The position numbers and the translations under genes were made by a program. From an uncultured Roseburia sp. (lineage in GTDB: Bacteria; Bacillota; Clostridia; Lachnospirales; Lachnospiraceae), in NCBI GenBank assembly GCA_934292805.1, contig CAKQXQ010000025.1:1-33267 (forward strand): a stretch of DNA of 33,267 nucleotides, written 5' to 3'. The stretch's first letter is position 1; every line of letters starts with the position of its first letter. Below, in pieces: positions 23,567 through 32,427 of this stretch. The notes beneath the pieces were generated by a model. It saw only the letters and a list, made by a program, of their open reading frames with translations. It was not told the origin of the DNA and did not search any database.

Positions 23567-24940
23567 CTACATGGAAATCCATCCAAATGCATTTGCAACA
23601 GAGCTTAATAAAATAACTCCGGCAAAAATCGGACACAAATACTGTATCATAAAAACAAAGATCTTTCTCCTGCGGAATTTTGCACCACCATATGTCACTT
23701 CTTCTTCAATCTTTTTGATTCCGACAACTCTTGATACAAACAGACAGATTGCGATTGCTGCAATCGGCATCATAACGGAATTAGTCAGGAAATCAAAAAA
23801 GTCTAAAAACTGCATTCCAATGATTTTTACATTTGCAAGAGGTCCATAACCAAGTGAGGATAAGCTTCCCAGTGCAATCATGATCACCCCGCAAAGAACT
23901 GTTGATCTCTTACGGCTCCATCCAAGCTCGTCTTCAAAGGTCGATACTGCACTTTCTGTTAATGCGATCGAGCTGGTAAGTGCTGCAAAAAGAACTAATA
24001 CGAAGAACATAACACCTGCAAAGGTTCCTAATCCCATACTCGCAAAAACTTTCGGAATCGTGATAAACATCAATGCCGGACCTGCCTGAAGTGTTTCAGG
24101 ATCACCACCTGAGAAAGCAAAAACTGCAGGGATAATCATAAGTCCTGCCATAATTGCAATTGCAGTATCAAAAATCTCAACATTTTTTGTAGAATCTTCA
24201 ATTGAAGTCTCTTTCTTCATATAGGAACCAAATGTGATCAGGATTCCCATAGCAATTGACAGGGAATAGAACATCTGACCCATGGCAGATACTACCGTCA
24301 TCCATGAAAAATTATGAATGTTTGGCACAAGGAAATACTTTACTCCTGCCATTGCACCAGGTCTTGTCACGGAATAAACCGCAATGATCACGGACAAAAC
24401 AACAAGGATCGGCATCATAATTCTTGAAACTCTCTCGATACCATTACGCACTCCTGCATATATGATTGCCAGAGTGATCAGACAAAATACTACAAAACAG
24501 ATTTCTACAGAAACTCCGTTTGAAATATATGCTGAAAAATATCCATCTTCTGCTACCGCCTGTGCATTTCCCTTCACATATTCAACAAGGTATTTTAATA
24601 CCCATCCACCAATTACTGAGTAATACGGTACGATAAGGATCGGAATGATCGCATTGATCCATCCGCCTAAAGCTGACCACTTAGATGAACCAAAGGATGC
24701 AAATGCTCCTACCGGACTTTTTTTCGTCATACGTCCGAGTGACGTCTCCGCAACGATCATCGTATACCCGAAGGTCAGTGCAAGGATAATGTAGATAAGC
24801 AGGAAAATACCTCCGCCATATTTGGCTGCAAGATATGGAAATCTCCATATATTTCCCAGACCTACCGATGCTCCGGCCGCTGACAATACAAAACCTATTT
24901 TGCCTGAAAATGAACTTCTTTTGTTATTCTGATCTTTCAT
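23567..24940 (-). CDS. Sodium-dependent transporter of the neurotransmitter:sodium symporter family
   Basis: 457-residue membrane protein that imports an amino acid or related solute with sodium. The first segment has the family signature GFVLSAAGASVGLGNIWRFP, which holds the sodium- and substrate-coordinating unwound helix. About eleven membrane segments are seen, like the bacterial MhsT-type members rather than the twelve of LeuT. The start is ATG 24940, five bases after AGGTGG; a GTG at 24949 falls in that site and is rejected. A promoter TTGTAA-17-TATTCT lies just upstream. The substrate is not readable. Confidence 0.92.
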   Translation of the reverse strand: MKDQNNKRSSFSGKIGFVLSAAGASVGLGNIWRFPYLAAKYGGGIFLLIYIILALTFGYTMIVAETSLGRMTKKSPVGAFASFGSSKWSALGGWINAIIPILIVPYYSVIGGWVLKYLVEYVKGNAQAVAEDGYFSAYISNGVSVEICFVVFCLITLAIIYAGVRNGIERVSRIMMPILVVLSVIIAVYSVTRPGAMAGVKYFLVPNIHNFSWMTVVSAMGQMFYSLSIAMGILITFGSYMKKETSIEDSTKNVEIFDTAIAIMAGLMIIPAVFAFSGGDPETLQAGPALMFITIPKVFASMGLGTFAGVMFFVLVLFAALTSSIALTESAVSTFEDELGWSRKRSTVLCGVIMIALGSLSSLGYGPLANVKIIGMQFLDFFDFLTNSVMMPIAAIAICLFVSRVVGIKKIEEEVTYGGAKFRRRKIFVFMIQYLCPIFAGVILLSSVANAFGWISM

Positions 24941-24975
24941 AACTTCCACCTATTCTATAGTTTATAAACATTACT

Positions 24976-25004
24976 AGAATACCATAGGCTTTTCGTAATT
25001 ACAA
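24976..25004 (-). promoter_or_regulatory. Promoter of the sodium symporter gene
   Basis: On the minus strand TTGTAA and TATTCT are separated by 17 bp, about 36 bp before the ATG at 24940. It is a moderate match to the housekeeping consensus. Confidence 0.45.
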
Positions 25005-25065
25005 ATTATATTTCATATTCATTTTTAAAAATTTCATGTTTATTTCATAAAATTCACATTCACTT

Positions 25066-25103
25066 CAAAAAAATACTGAGTCATAGAATAAACTATGACT
25101 CAG
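25066..25103 (-). terminator. Terminator of the fructose operon
   Basis: An 11-bp perfect stem (CTGAGTCATAG with CTATGACTCAG, 25076-25086 and 25093-25103) followed on the minus strand by TATTTTTTT. It lies 38 bp after the fruA stop codon. Confidence 0.9.
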
Positions 25104-25140
25104 CACCTTTGTCTTACCTTTATCTAAATGAACTAATATT

Positions 25141-27060
25141 TTACGCTGCCTTTTTCTTCAGAATTCCAAGTAATACACATGAAATAGCTGAACCGACTGC
25201 AAGCGATACAAGATACAATAATGGGTTTCCTACTGTAAGGAATACGAAGATTCCACCATGAGGAGCCATTAATGTACAGTTAAATGCCATAGACAAACCT
25301 CCGGCTACTGCTGAACCAACGATACATGCTGGTAATACATGCAGTGGATCAGCTGCTGCAAATGGGATTGCACCTTCTGTGATAAAGGAAAGACCCATGA
25401 TAAAATTTGTAGGACCGGCTTTTCTTTCATCTGCTGTAAATTTATTTTTGAAGAAAATTGTTGCTAAAGCGATTGCTGTCGGAGGAACCATTCCACCTAC
25501 CATAACAGCTGCCATAATGTTATAGTTGCCTGCTGCAATAGATGCTGTTCCGAATACGTATGCTGCTTTATTTACAGGACCACCCATATCTACTGACATC
25601 ATTCCGCCAAGTAAAACTCCAAGTACAACTGCACTTGCTCCATTTAAACCATTTAATCCATTATTGATCAGTGTATTCAATGCTCCGATCGGCGGCTCAA
25701 CCACATAAGTCATAAGTACGCCGATTATAAGGACTCCAAGCAAAGGATAAATCAATACCGGTTTCGTACCTTCCAGGCTGTCCGGTAATTTGTTGCAGAT
25801 TTTTTTCAGTAACAGTACGATATATCCGGCAAGAAATCCTGCCACTAAAGCACCAAGGAATCCTGATGTTCCGTTTGCTGCAATCGCACCACCAACAAAA
25901 CCAACAGCAAGACCCGGTCTGTCTGCAATACTCATGGCAATAAATCCTGCAAGGATTGGAAGCATGAAACCAAATGCAATGCCACCGATTGATTTAAACA
26001 TTGCTGCTAACGGTGTGATCGTACCAAAGTCTGCTCTCTGATCTAATGGAAGCGAATTTAAGTCTACAGAAAATCCATCAATTAAAAATGCGATTGCGAT
26101 CAGAATACCACCGCCTACAACGAATGGAAGCATATGAGATACACCATTCATCAGATTTTTATAAATCTGATGTCCGATACTGTCCTTTCCTTCTTCGTCA
26201 TCGACTGCTGCCTTACCATTTGCCTCATAGACAGGTGCATGACCGCTGACTGCTTTTGTGATCAGCTCTTCTGCCTTGCTGATACCATCTGCAACTTTAC
26301 ACTGGATCACCGGCTTACCTGCAAAACGATCCATTGGAACCTGTGTATCTGCTGCCACAATAATACCTGCTGCTTCCTCAATTTCAGCCTTTGTGAGAAC
26401 ATTTTTGGCTCCACCGGAACCTCTTGTTTCAACTTTTACCCGATATCCAAGCTCTTTTGCTTTTTTCTCAATTGCTTCTGCTGCCATATAAGTATGTGCA
26501 ATTCCTGTTGGACATCCGGTAACTGCAAGAATTAACTTGCTGTCTGTATCTGCTGCAGCTGTATTCTCTTTTTCTTCTTCTTTTTTCTCTTCCTCTGCAT
26601 CCTTTTCGTTTTCTGCTGCATCGATCACATTTAAAAATTCATCTACTGTTTTTACCTTGCGAAGATTTGCTGTAAAATCTTCATCCATTAATAAAACAGA
26701 TAATTTGCTGAGTACATCTAAGTGTACGTTTTCTTTTGTATTCGGTGCTGCGATCAGGAAAATAAGTGTTACCTTCTCATCATCAAGTGAATCAAAATCC
26801 ACTCCATCCGGTACTACCATTGCAGCAAGACCCGGTCTGTCCACAGAATCTGATTTACAGTGTGGGATTGCGATTCCTTCACCGATTCCTGTTGTGCTTT
26901 CTTCTTCTCTTGCATAAACGCCTTTACGGTAAACATCTATGTCGTTAATTTTGCCGCTCTTTGCCATAAGATCAACCATTGCATCAAGAGCTTCCTGTTT
27001 TCCTGTTACTTTCCCCTGCAGTTCAATGCTTTCTGCTGAAAGTAAATCTCTGATTCTCAT
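25141..27060 (-). CDS. fruA: Fructose PTS transporter, fused IIABC
   Basis: 639-residue phosphotransferase permease that takes in fructose and phosphorylates it to fructose 1-phosphate. Domains in order: EIIA (residues 1-150) with phospho-acceptor His67 in GIAIPHCKS; a Glu/Lys-rich linker (about 150-172); EIIB (about 174-270) with phospho-acceptor Cys183 in VTGCPTGIAHTYMAAEA; and EIIC (about 295-639) with about nine membrane segments. The start ATG 27060 comes one base after the fruK stop, and its AAGGAGG site lies inside fruK, so the two are translationally coupled. The operon ends in the terminator at 25066-25103. Related mannitol or mannose 2-O-phosphate permeases exist, but FruK next door supports fructose. 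Confidence 0.94.
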   Translation of the reverse strand: MRIRDLLSAESIELQGKVTGKQEALDAMVDLMAKSGKINDIDVYRKGVYAREEESTTGIGEGIAIPHCKSDSVDRPGLAAMVVPDGVDFDSLDDEKVTLIFLIAAPNTKENVHLDVLSKLSVLLMDEDFTANLRKVKTVDEFLNVIDAAENEKDAEEEKKEEEKENTAAADTDSKLILAVTGCPTGIAHTYMAAEAIEKKAKELGYRVKVETRGSGGAKNVLTKAEIEEAAGIIVAADTQVPMDRFAGKPVIQCKVADGISKAEELITKAVSGHAPVYEANGKAAVDDEEGKDSIGHQIYKNLMNGVSHMLPFVVGGGILIAIAFLIDGFSVDLNSLPLDQRADFGTITPLAAMFKSIGGIAFGFMLPILAGFIAMSIADRPGLAVGFVGGAIAANGTSGFLGALVAGFLAGYIVLLLKKICNKLPDSLEGTKPVLIYPLLGVLIIGVLMTYVVEPPIGALNTLINNGLNGLNGASAVVLGVLLGGMMSVDMGGPVNKAAYVFGTASIAAGNYNIMAAVMVGGMVPPTAIALATIFFKNKFTADERKAGPTNFIMGLSFITEGAIPFAAADPLHVLPACIVGSAVAGGLSMAFNCTLMAPHGGIFVFLTVGNPLLYLVSLAVGSAISCVLLGILKKKAA

Positions 27061-27061
27061 A

Positions 27062-27979
27062 CTACTCCTCCTTATTGTTTAAACGGTCTAATAACGTGAT
27101 AACCTCTGCTTTTGTTGCCAGTTCTTCTGAAAATGCTGACGCACTGCCTGTGCAGACACCCATTTGAAATGCTTTCTCATAATTATGATTCTCCAGATAT
27201 CCTGCTATAAATCCTGCTACCATAGAGTCTCCGGCACCAACTGAATTTACAACCTTGCCTTTTGGTGCTTCTGACTGGAATATACTTCCGTCTTCTGCGA
27301 CAAGAACCGCACCATCACCAGCCATAGATACAAGCACGTTTCTCGCACCCTTTTTCTGCATCTCTTTGGCATATAAGATCACATCTGCCTTGTCCTCAAT
27401 CTTTACTCCGAAAATTTCTCCCAGCTCGTGATTATTCGGCTTGATCAGAAATGGATGATATTGTAAAACATTAACTAACAGATCTTTTGTCGCATCTACG
27501 ACAATCTTTAAGTCTTTCTTCTCAAGATGCTTCATAATGTCCATATACATGGATCCCGGCATAACATCCGGAATGCTGCCTGCCAGAACAAGGATATCTC
27601 CATCTTCCAGTTCGTCTAATTTTTCATATAATTTCCGGATATCCTCATCTGCGATTGCCGGGCCCTGACCATTGATCTCTGTCTCCTGATCAGAACGGAG
27701 TTTCACATTGATCCTTGAAATTCCTTTATCAACTTTAATAAAATCTGCCCGGACTCCTTTTTCTTCCAGAAGCTCCCGGATCCTGTCACCTGTAAAACCT
27801 GCCAGAAATCCAAGTGATGTATTTTCAAACCCGAGATTTTTCAATACCATGGATACATTAATTCCTTTTCCACCCGGGAAAATCCGCTCGTCTGTCGTTC
27901 GGTTTACTATTCCGCATGTGAAATTGTTCACTGATACAATGTAGTCCAGAGATGGATTAAAAGTAACGGTATAAATCAT
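27062..27979 (-). CDS. fruK: 1-phosphofructokinase
   Basis: 305-residue PfkB-family kinase converting fructose 1-phosphate to fructose 1,6-bisphosphate. It opens with MIYTVTFNPSLDYIVSV, typical of FruK/LacC, and shows the PfkB signatures GGKGINVSMVLKNLG (about residues 37-51) and VNSVGAGDSMVAGFIAGY, with catalytic Asp in GAGD. ATG 27979 has AAAGGAG upstream. It is the middle gene of fruR-fruK-fruA, 34 bp after fruR. Confidence 0.95.
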   Translation of the reverse strand: MIYTVTFNPSLDYIVSVNNFTCGIVNRTTDERIFPGGKGINVSMVLKNLGFENTSLGFLAGFTGDRIRELLEEKGVRADFIKVDKGISRINVKLRSDQETEINGQGPAIADEDIRKLYEKLDELEDGDILVLAGSIPDVMPGSMYMDIMKHLEKKDLKIVVDATKDLLVNVLQYHPFLIKPNNHELGEIFGVKIEDKADVILYAKEMQKKGARNVLVSMAGDGAVLVAEDGSIFQSEAPKGKVVNSVGAGDSMVAGFIAGYLENHNYEKAFQMGVCTGSASAFSEELATKAEVITLLDRLNNKEE

Positions 27980-28013
27980 TTTTCTCTCCTTTATACTCCT
28001 GCCTTAAAGCAGT

Positions 28014-28760
28014 CTATTCTATATTAATTACATTTCCACAGCGTTTATACATCTCCTGTGAAAGTTCTGTGGTGATCACTGTGGCACTTTCAAACGGAGC
28101 AAATGTCACGCTGGATATCTGTCCAAACTTACTGTCATCTGCAAGCACATAGCGCTCTATGCTGTTTTCCATAGATTTCTTCTTCACCATCGCCTCTTTT
28201 AATTCCGGTGTTGAAAATCCTCTCTGGGTGCTTATTCCATTTGCTCCCCAGAATCCTTTTGTAAAATTATACTTTTCTAATGCCGCTACAGCCTCTTCTC
28301 CGACGATCGCCTCTGTGATCGCCTTAAATTCTCCACCAAGCAGATATGCTGTAAACCCTCTCTCGGCAAGTCTCTTCGCATGACTGATCGCGTTTGTCAC
28401 AAAAACCGCCTGCCGGCTTGTAATATATTCGATCATCAGCTCCGTCGTTGTTCCGGCATCCAGATATACAAAATCTCCAGCCGTGATCAATCCGGCTGCA
28501 TATTTTGCAATGACATTCTTGGCCTCTCTGTTCTTCTCTTTCCTGTTAATAACATTATCGTCTTTTGTACTATAGGCAACTGCCTTCAAAATTGCTCCGC
28601 CGTGAACCTTTGTAAGCTTTCCGCTTGCATCCAGTGTGTTTAAGTCTCTTCTTATTGTTGATTCAGATGCATTCAATTCTGCCATCAGCTGCTGTACCGT
28701 TACGCTTCCCATACTTTCCAATATGGATAGAATCTTTGCGAATCTTTCTTCTGTCAGCAT
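28014..28760 (-). CDS. fruR: DeoR/GlpR family regulator of the fructose operon
   Basis: 248-residue repressor. The N-terminal DeoR helix-turn-helix (residues about 6-60) reads VTVQQLMAELNASESTIRRD and ends in the family HGGAI. The C-terminal sugar-phosphate sensing domain carries YLDAGTTTELMIEYI and an FWGANGISTQRGFSTPE stretch. It most likely responds to fructose 1-phosphate or fructose 1,6-bisphosphate. ATG 28760 follows GGAGGG. It is first in the operon, with twin operator repeats and its promoter directly upstream, so it should repress itself and fruKA. Confidence 0.92.
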   Translation of the reverse strand: MLTEERFAKILSILESMGSVTVQQLMAELNASESTIRRDLNTLDASGKLTKVHGGAILKAVAYSTKDDNVINRKEKNREAKNVIAKYAAGLITAGDFVYLDAGTTTELMIEYITSRQAVFVTNAISHAKRLAERGFTAYLLGGEFKAITEAIVGEEAVAALEKYNFTKGFWGANGISTQRGFSTPELKEAMVKKKSMENSIERYVLADDSKFGQISSVTFAPFESATVITTELSQEMYKRCGNVINIE

Positions 28761-28780
28761 ATCAACCCTCCATTTTCAAT

Positions 28781-28858
28781 CACAGTCAGTCATTTTCGTT
28801 CATTTCTTATATTTGAATTATAAGTTCATTTTCCGTCACAGTCAATCATTTTCATTCA
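28781..28858 (-). promoter_or_regulatory. Fructose operon promoter with twin FruR operator repeats
   Basis: A near-perfect promoter on the minus strand, TTGACT (28840-28845) and TATAAT (28817-28822) with a 17-bp spacer. A 22-bp direct repeat (core CAGTCARTCATTTTC, two mismatches) lies at 28837-28858, covering the -35, and again at 28781-28802, downstream of the start site. The pair, 56 bp apart, looks like the binding sites of the DeoR-type regulator encoded immediately downstream. Further TTCATTC units continue upstream to about 28880. Confidence 0.8.
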
Positions 28859-28932
28859 AATTCATTCACAAAAATTCATGCCTCTTTTTGTGTAAATGTT
28901 ACAATATCTTTTAACTGATTTGTTCCGGACCA

Positions 28933-29064
28933 TTACAGCTCAACTCTGGAACAAAGTTTCCTATTACATAAAAAAAGAACCTCACAAATCAGTCCAATCC
29001 TTTCTGCCTGCTTAACAGAAAGTTCTTCTGATCTGCGAAGTTCCTTTAAAACTATCGTATTTTC
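28933..29064 (-). pseudogene. Possible remnant of a transposase C-terminus
   Basis: A 44-codon open stretch without a start codon, reading ENTIVLKELRRSEELSVKQ and then AERIG. It vaguely resembles the helix-turn-helix tail of IS200-like (Y1) transposases, which have a pattern such as LSxRQxERLTG. The resemblance is short and could be chance. The rest of the 28859-29094 interval holds no gene that I recognise. Confidence 0.22.
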
Positions 29065-29094
29065 TTTTCACTCGCTTGAATATATGCTGTCTTA

Positions 29095-29715
29095 TTATAA
29101 ATTGCTCTGCTGGGCTTCTTCTCTCTTAAACCGTCCGATTGCCTCTATGATCTTAAAGCTTTCGATCATAACTACTTCCGCATTTTTTGTTTTGAATTTC
29201 CGGACCATTTCTTCAAATGGAAGTCCTGCAATATAGCACCGCAGTGCCATTATGATCGCACTATGCGTTACGATTATCACATCGTTATTTTCACGCCTTA
29301 TGATATACTCCATGGCACGCAATGTACGTTTTACGATATCATTATAGCACTCTCCACCGCCCGGTGTCCTTACATAACGCCTGTCCTTTTTCCAGTTCTG
29401 GTACTCCGGACTGTTTTTCTGCTCAATAGCCCGCCAGTTATCCCCTTCCCAGATTCCAAGGTTCATCTCTGCCAGACCATCCAAAGGAACACACCTCGCA
29501 TGCAGTGCCTCAGCGATAATCTCTGCCGTCTGTGCTGCCCTGATCTGCGTAGAATGATATATATGATTTACCCTGATATCGTCTCTTTGTAACTCATCTG
29601 CCAGCTCTCTCGCCTGACAGATTCCGTTTTCATTTAGCGGAATATCTGTTTTCCCCTGAATCTTCTTTCTGACATTCCACTCTGTTTCCCCATGACGTAC
29701 AAAATACAGCTTCAT
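29095..29715 (-). CDS. Histidine phosphatase family protein (phosphoglycerate mutase-like)
   Basis: 206-residue phosphatase. The catalytic RHGE motif (Arg8, His9, Gly10, Glu11) stands near the N-terminus, followed by GKTDIPLNENG, the STQIRAAQTAEII stretch, the acidic LAEMNLGIWEG and the second histidine in VIIVTHSAIIMAL. These are the features of the dPGM/CobC branch. Many such genes are broad-specificity phosphatases rather than glycolytic mutases, and the length suits that. ATG 29715 has GGGTGG upstream. It stands alone, with AT-rich gaps on both sides. Confidence 0.9.
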   Translation of the reverse strand: MKLYFVRHGETEWNVRKKIQGKTDIPLNENGICQARELADELQRDDIRVNHIYHSTQIRAAQTAEIIAEALHARCVPLDGLAEMNLGIWEGDNWRAIEQKNSPEYQNWKKDRRYVRTPGGGECYNDIVKRTLRAMEYIIRRENNDVIIVTHSAIIMALRCYIAGLPFEEMVRKFKTKNAEVVMIESFKIIEAIGRFKREEAQQSNL

Positions 29716-29840
29716 CGTCCACCCTTACTTTTCCTTCAAAGTATTGTTTCTTACACGACCTTATAGTGTCAACTAACTATTTTTATGATAGCACATATTT
29801 TCCCATTATCCAACTATACTTTCATTCAATTTTGTACAAC

Positions 29841-30692
29841 TTAATTCACTTTTGCCTGCTTTAAATTATAAACAGTAGCCGATCCGATCACAAGGATTGC
29901 TCCAAAAACTGACAATAATCCGATTGTTTCACCGCAGAAAATGGCAACAAGAACCGGATTTAAGATTGGCTCGATCGTAGAGGTAAGCGAAGCTGTTACC
30001 GGAGATACATGATCCAGTCCTTTGGACAGGAATACATAGGATAATCCGAACTGCACGATTCCAAGAATCAGCACGCAGCCTAATACATTTGGCTCAAATA
30101 CGGTCTCTTTCATAAAAAATGGAAAACCAACAATAATACTGATCAGGTGCGAAATTATCATAGAAGACTCGAAATCTCCGTCCGGGAATTTTTTACTCAG
30201 GAACACTCCACAATAAGTGATTCCTGACACCAGGGCGAGCAGATTTCCTGCCATCCCACCAGTGCTGAGTGATTCAAAGAAAAAGCAGAAAATACCACAC
30301 AGCACAAGGATACATGTGATGATTGCATCCTTCTTAGGTTTCTGTTTGAATGCAATCCACATGATCAGAATCAGAAATACCGGTTCTGTGAACTGCAATA
30401 CGATTGCATTTGCTGCGGTCGTCATTTTCGTCGCCATGACAAATGTTACTGCCATGATAAAATTACACATTGCCGTAAAGAATACCGGTTTATTAAAAAC
30501 AAATTTCTTTTTCTGTGATCTCTGATATAGGATCATTACAAAAAGTGCCAGTGTACTTCTTGCCATGCTGATGGAAAAGGAATTCCACGGAATAGATTTG
30601 ATCAGTACACCACCTGTACTGAAGCAGATAGCAGATAGCAGCACGAAGATTGTTCCTTTCAGGCTTTGTCTGTCAAAATTTTTTTCACTCAT
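29841..30692 (-). CDS. DMT superfamily transporter (EamA family)
   Basis: 283-residue membrane protein with ten hydrophobic segments in two EamA repeats (about residues 10-140 and 150-280). The repeat boundaries are seen in STGGVLIKSIPWNSFSISMAR and in the second-half VSPVTASLTSTIEPILNPVL, a typical EamA proline/glutamate signature. Members export amino acids or other metabolites; the substrate is unknown. ATG 30692 is preceded by AGGAAAG. It follows the HAD phosphatase gene by 60 bp on the same strand, with the solo MITE end in that gap. Confidence 0.9.
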   Translation of the reverse strand: MSEKNFDRQSLKGTIFVLLSAICFSTGGVLIKSIPWNSFSISMARSTLALFVMILYQRSQKKKFVFNKPVFFTAMCNFIMAVTFVMATKMTTAANAIVLQFTEPVFLILIMWIAFKQKPKKDAIITCILVLCGIFCFFFESLSTGGMAGNLLALVSGITYCGVFLSKKFPDGDFESSMIISHLISIIVGFPFFMKETVFEPNVLGCVLILGIVQFGLSYVFLSKGLDHVSPVTASLTSTIEPILNPVLVAIFCGETIGLLSVFGAILVIGSATVYNLKQAKVN

Positions 30693-30719
30693 TTTCTTAC
30701 TTTCCTATCTGTGTTTTAT

Positions 30720-30743
30720 GATTCAGGTGTCAAAAGGTCTGCT
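30720..30743. repeat. Solo copy of the MITE terminal repeat
   Basis: GATT, two different bases, then GGTGTCAAAAGGTCTGCT: an 18-bp exact match plus four bases to the left end of the element at 11351. No partner end is found nearby, so this is a truncated or degenerate copy. It lies between the HAD phosphatase and DMT transporter genes. Confidence 0.65.
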
Positions 30744-30752
30744 GGAACATTA

Positions 30753-31577
30753 CTAATCCCCAAACAGACCTAATTTTTCTAAAGCCAGGTAAATTCCGTC
30801 TTCATCAATATGTGCTGTTATCATGTCTGCACGTTTCTTTACTTCATCCTTTGCATTACCCATAGCAATACCAATTCCGGCATAGTCCATCATCTGAAGG
30901 TCATTTGGTCCATCCCCGATCGCAATGCTGTCTTCTCTTGGAATTCCTACATATTCAAGATAACGCTTCATACCGGTTGCTTTATGGATCCCATTTATTC
31001 CAACTTCTCCACAATAATCATCTGCTCCGGAAAGACTTAGTGTAACTGCATCAAAATATGGTTCAAGCTCTGCATGTACCTTTTCAATACGAAACGGTGC
31101 ATCATAATAAATCAGTTTTTCTTCCTTTTCATTATTCCAGACATCTTCCCGGATATCAAATTCGCCTACAAGCTGACTCATATGCTCTTCTGTAATTCCC
31201 ATATCTTTCATAATGTCAAGTATCAGGCATTCACTCCGTTTATTCATAACCACACCGTCTTCTGTCTGAAAACAATATGCAAACTTATTTTTTTCCATAT
31301 ATTCTGTGATCCATTTTCGATGTTCCTCATCAAATACCGCATGATAAATTTCTTTTCCATCTGCGATCACATGTCCGCCTGCAGCTGTGATCATACCACT
31401 GAAGCCAAGATCTAATAACATCTGTGGCAGTTGGAAAAGACTCCGTCCACTGCACACGACCATTTTATGTCCATTCTCGACCGCTTTTCTGATCGCAGTT
31501 TTGGTTGATTCCGGGATAATGCCTTTATTATTTACAATTGTTCCGTCTACATCTAAAAATACTACTTTTTTCTTCAT
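30753..31577 (-). CDS. Cof-type HAD-IIB family phosphatase
   Basis: 274-residue hydrolase of sugar phosphates or similar compounds. Motif I DVDGTIVNN (Asp9 nucleophile, Asp11 acid/base) and motif II CSGRS are at the N-terminus. A C2-type cap domain follows (residues about 85-190). The C-terminal motif III/IV region reads IHKATGMKRYLEYVG and then AIGDGPNDLQMMDYAGIGIAMGNA. ATG 31577 follows AGGAATAAGT, a weak site. Substrate is not predictable within this subfamily. Confidence 0.93.
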   Translation of the reverse strand: MKKKVVFLDVDGTIVNNKGIIPESTKTAIRKAVENGHKMVVCSGRSLFQLPQMLLDLGFSGMITAAGGHVIADGKEIYHAVFDEEHRKWITEYMEKNKFAYCFQTEDGVVMNKRSECLILDIMKDMGITEEHMSQLVGEFDIREDVWNNEKEEKLIYYDAPFRIEKVHAELEPYFDAVTLSLSGADDYCGEVGINGIHKATGMKRYLEYVGIPREDSIAIGDGPNDLQMMDYAGIGIAMGNAKDEVKKRADMITAHIDEDGIYLALEKLGLFGD

Positions 31578-31914
31578 ACTTATTCCTGTTCTCTATTTTT
31601 TCAGCTGTGAAATTGCTCATCACAATGAACATATGCAGATATATTTTATACATTTTTCCACAAAACAACAAGAGGTTATCACACATAAACACATTTTATC
31701 ACAGACGAGAAGACTCCCTCCTCTTTGGTGGCTAGTAATGGCAAATAGTTAACATTATTCATTTAACAATTGTTATACCTCTATTCTTGTACCAAAATGT
31801 CATACATGATAACATGTAAATATAGTACTGTTTTAGATAGAACTGTTTTTACCATTGATTAGGGAGTTCAAATCTTTCATAACAATAGCAGGAAAACATA
31901 TAGGAGCATTTGAC
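31578..31914. other. Intergenic region between divergent HAD and GNAT genes
   Basis: 337 AT-rich bases. A perfect 12-bp palindrome TAACAATTGTTA lies at 31764-31775. Possible weak promoter elements for the downstream gene follow (TTGTAC-17-TAACAT near 31788-31816). No gene or structured RNA is recognised. Confidence 0.4.
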
Positions 31915-32427
31915 ATGTTAAAAGAATACAAATCCATGACACAAGAAGAAATGTACACTCTCGTACATGAAATATACATAGAAGGTTGTATGAAAAACGC
32001 CAGAGAAAAATATCCGGATGCAACTGACTTAACTGCTGCGATCCAACAGGAAGAGGCTTCCTTTGTCCACTTTTTACAGGATTTTTTTACTTTCCCGGAA
32101 AATACTTATTATGTTCTGGAAAAAGACAGTATGCTTGTAAGCGCCGCCAGATTAAGTAAAATAAATGATTTTTATTATCTGGAAGCTTTAGAGACACCAC
32201 CCAAACACCGAAAAAAGGGATACGCCTCCGATCTTTTAAATGAGATGATAACACATATTCATCAGCAAGGTTCTGTTGATATCCGTGATTGTGTAAGTAA
32301 AACAAATACCGCCTCCCTCGCAACCCACAAAAAATGCGGCTTCTTTATTGCAGAGGAAAACGGTATCTATTATCCTTCCAATACGGTTAATAACAAAACT
32401 TACGGTATGCGGTATTTTATCCGATAA
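31915..32427 (+). CDS. GNAT family N-acetyltransferase
   Basis: 170-residue acetyltransferase. The acetyl-CoA-binding motif is seen in YLEALETPPKHRKKGYASDLLNEMI (arginine/lysine-glycine-tyrosine-alanine pattern, about residues 107-131), then the later motif KTNTASLATHKKCGF. The start is ATG 31915 eight bases after AGGAG; a longer frame from a TTG at 31855 lacks a ribosome binding site. Its last 11 bases overlap the 3' end of the convergent uppP gene. The substrate is unknown. Confidence 0.88.
   Translation: MLKEYKSMTQEEMYTLVHEIYIEGCMKNAREKYPDATDLTAAIQQEEASFVHFLQDFFTFPENTYYVLEKDSMLVSAARLSKINDFYYLEALETPPKHRKKGYASDLLNEMITHIHQQGSVDIRDCVSKTNTASLATHKKCGFFIAEENGIYYPSNTVNNKTYGMRYFIR

Noticed and set aside
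31857..31874. GATTAGGGAGTTCAAATC as a third MITE end
   Set aside because: Only the first eight bases and a few scattered ones match the terminal repeat, which is weak enough to be chance.
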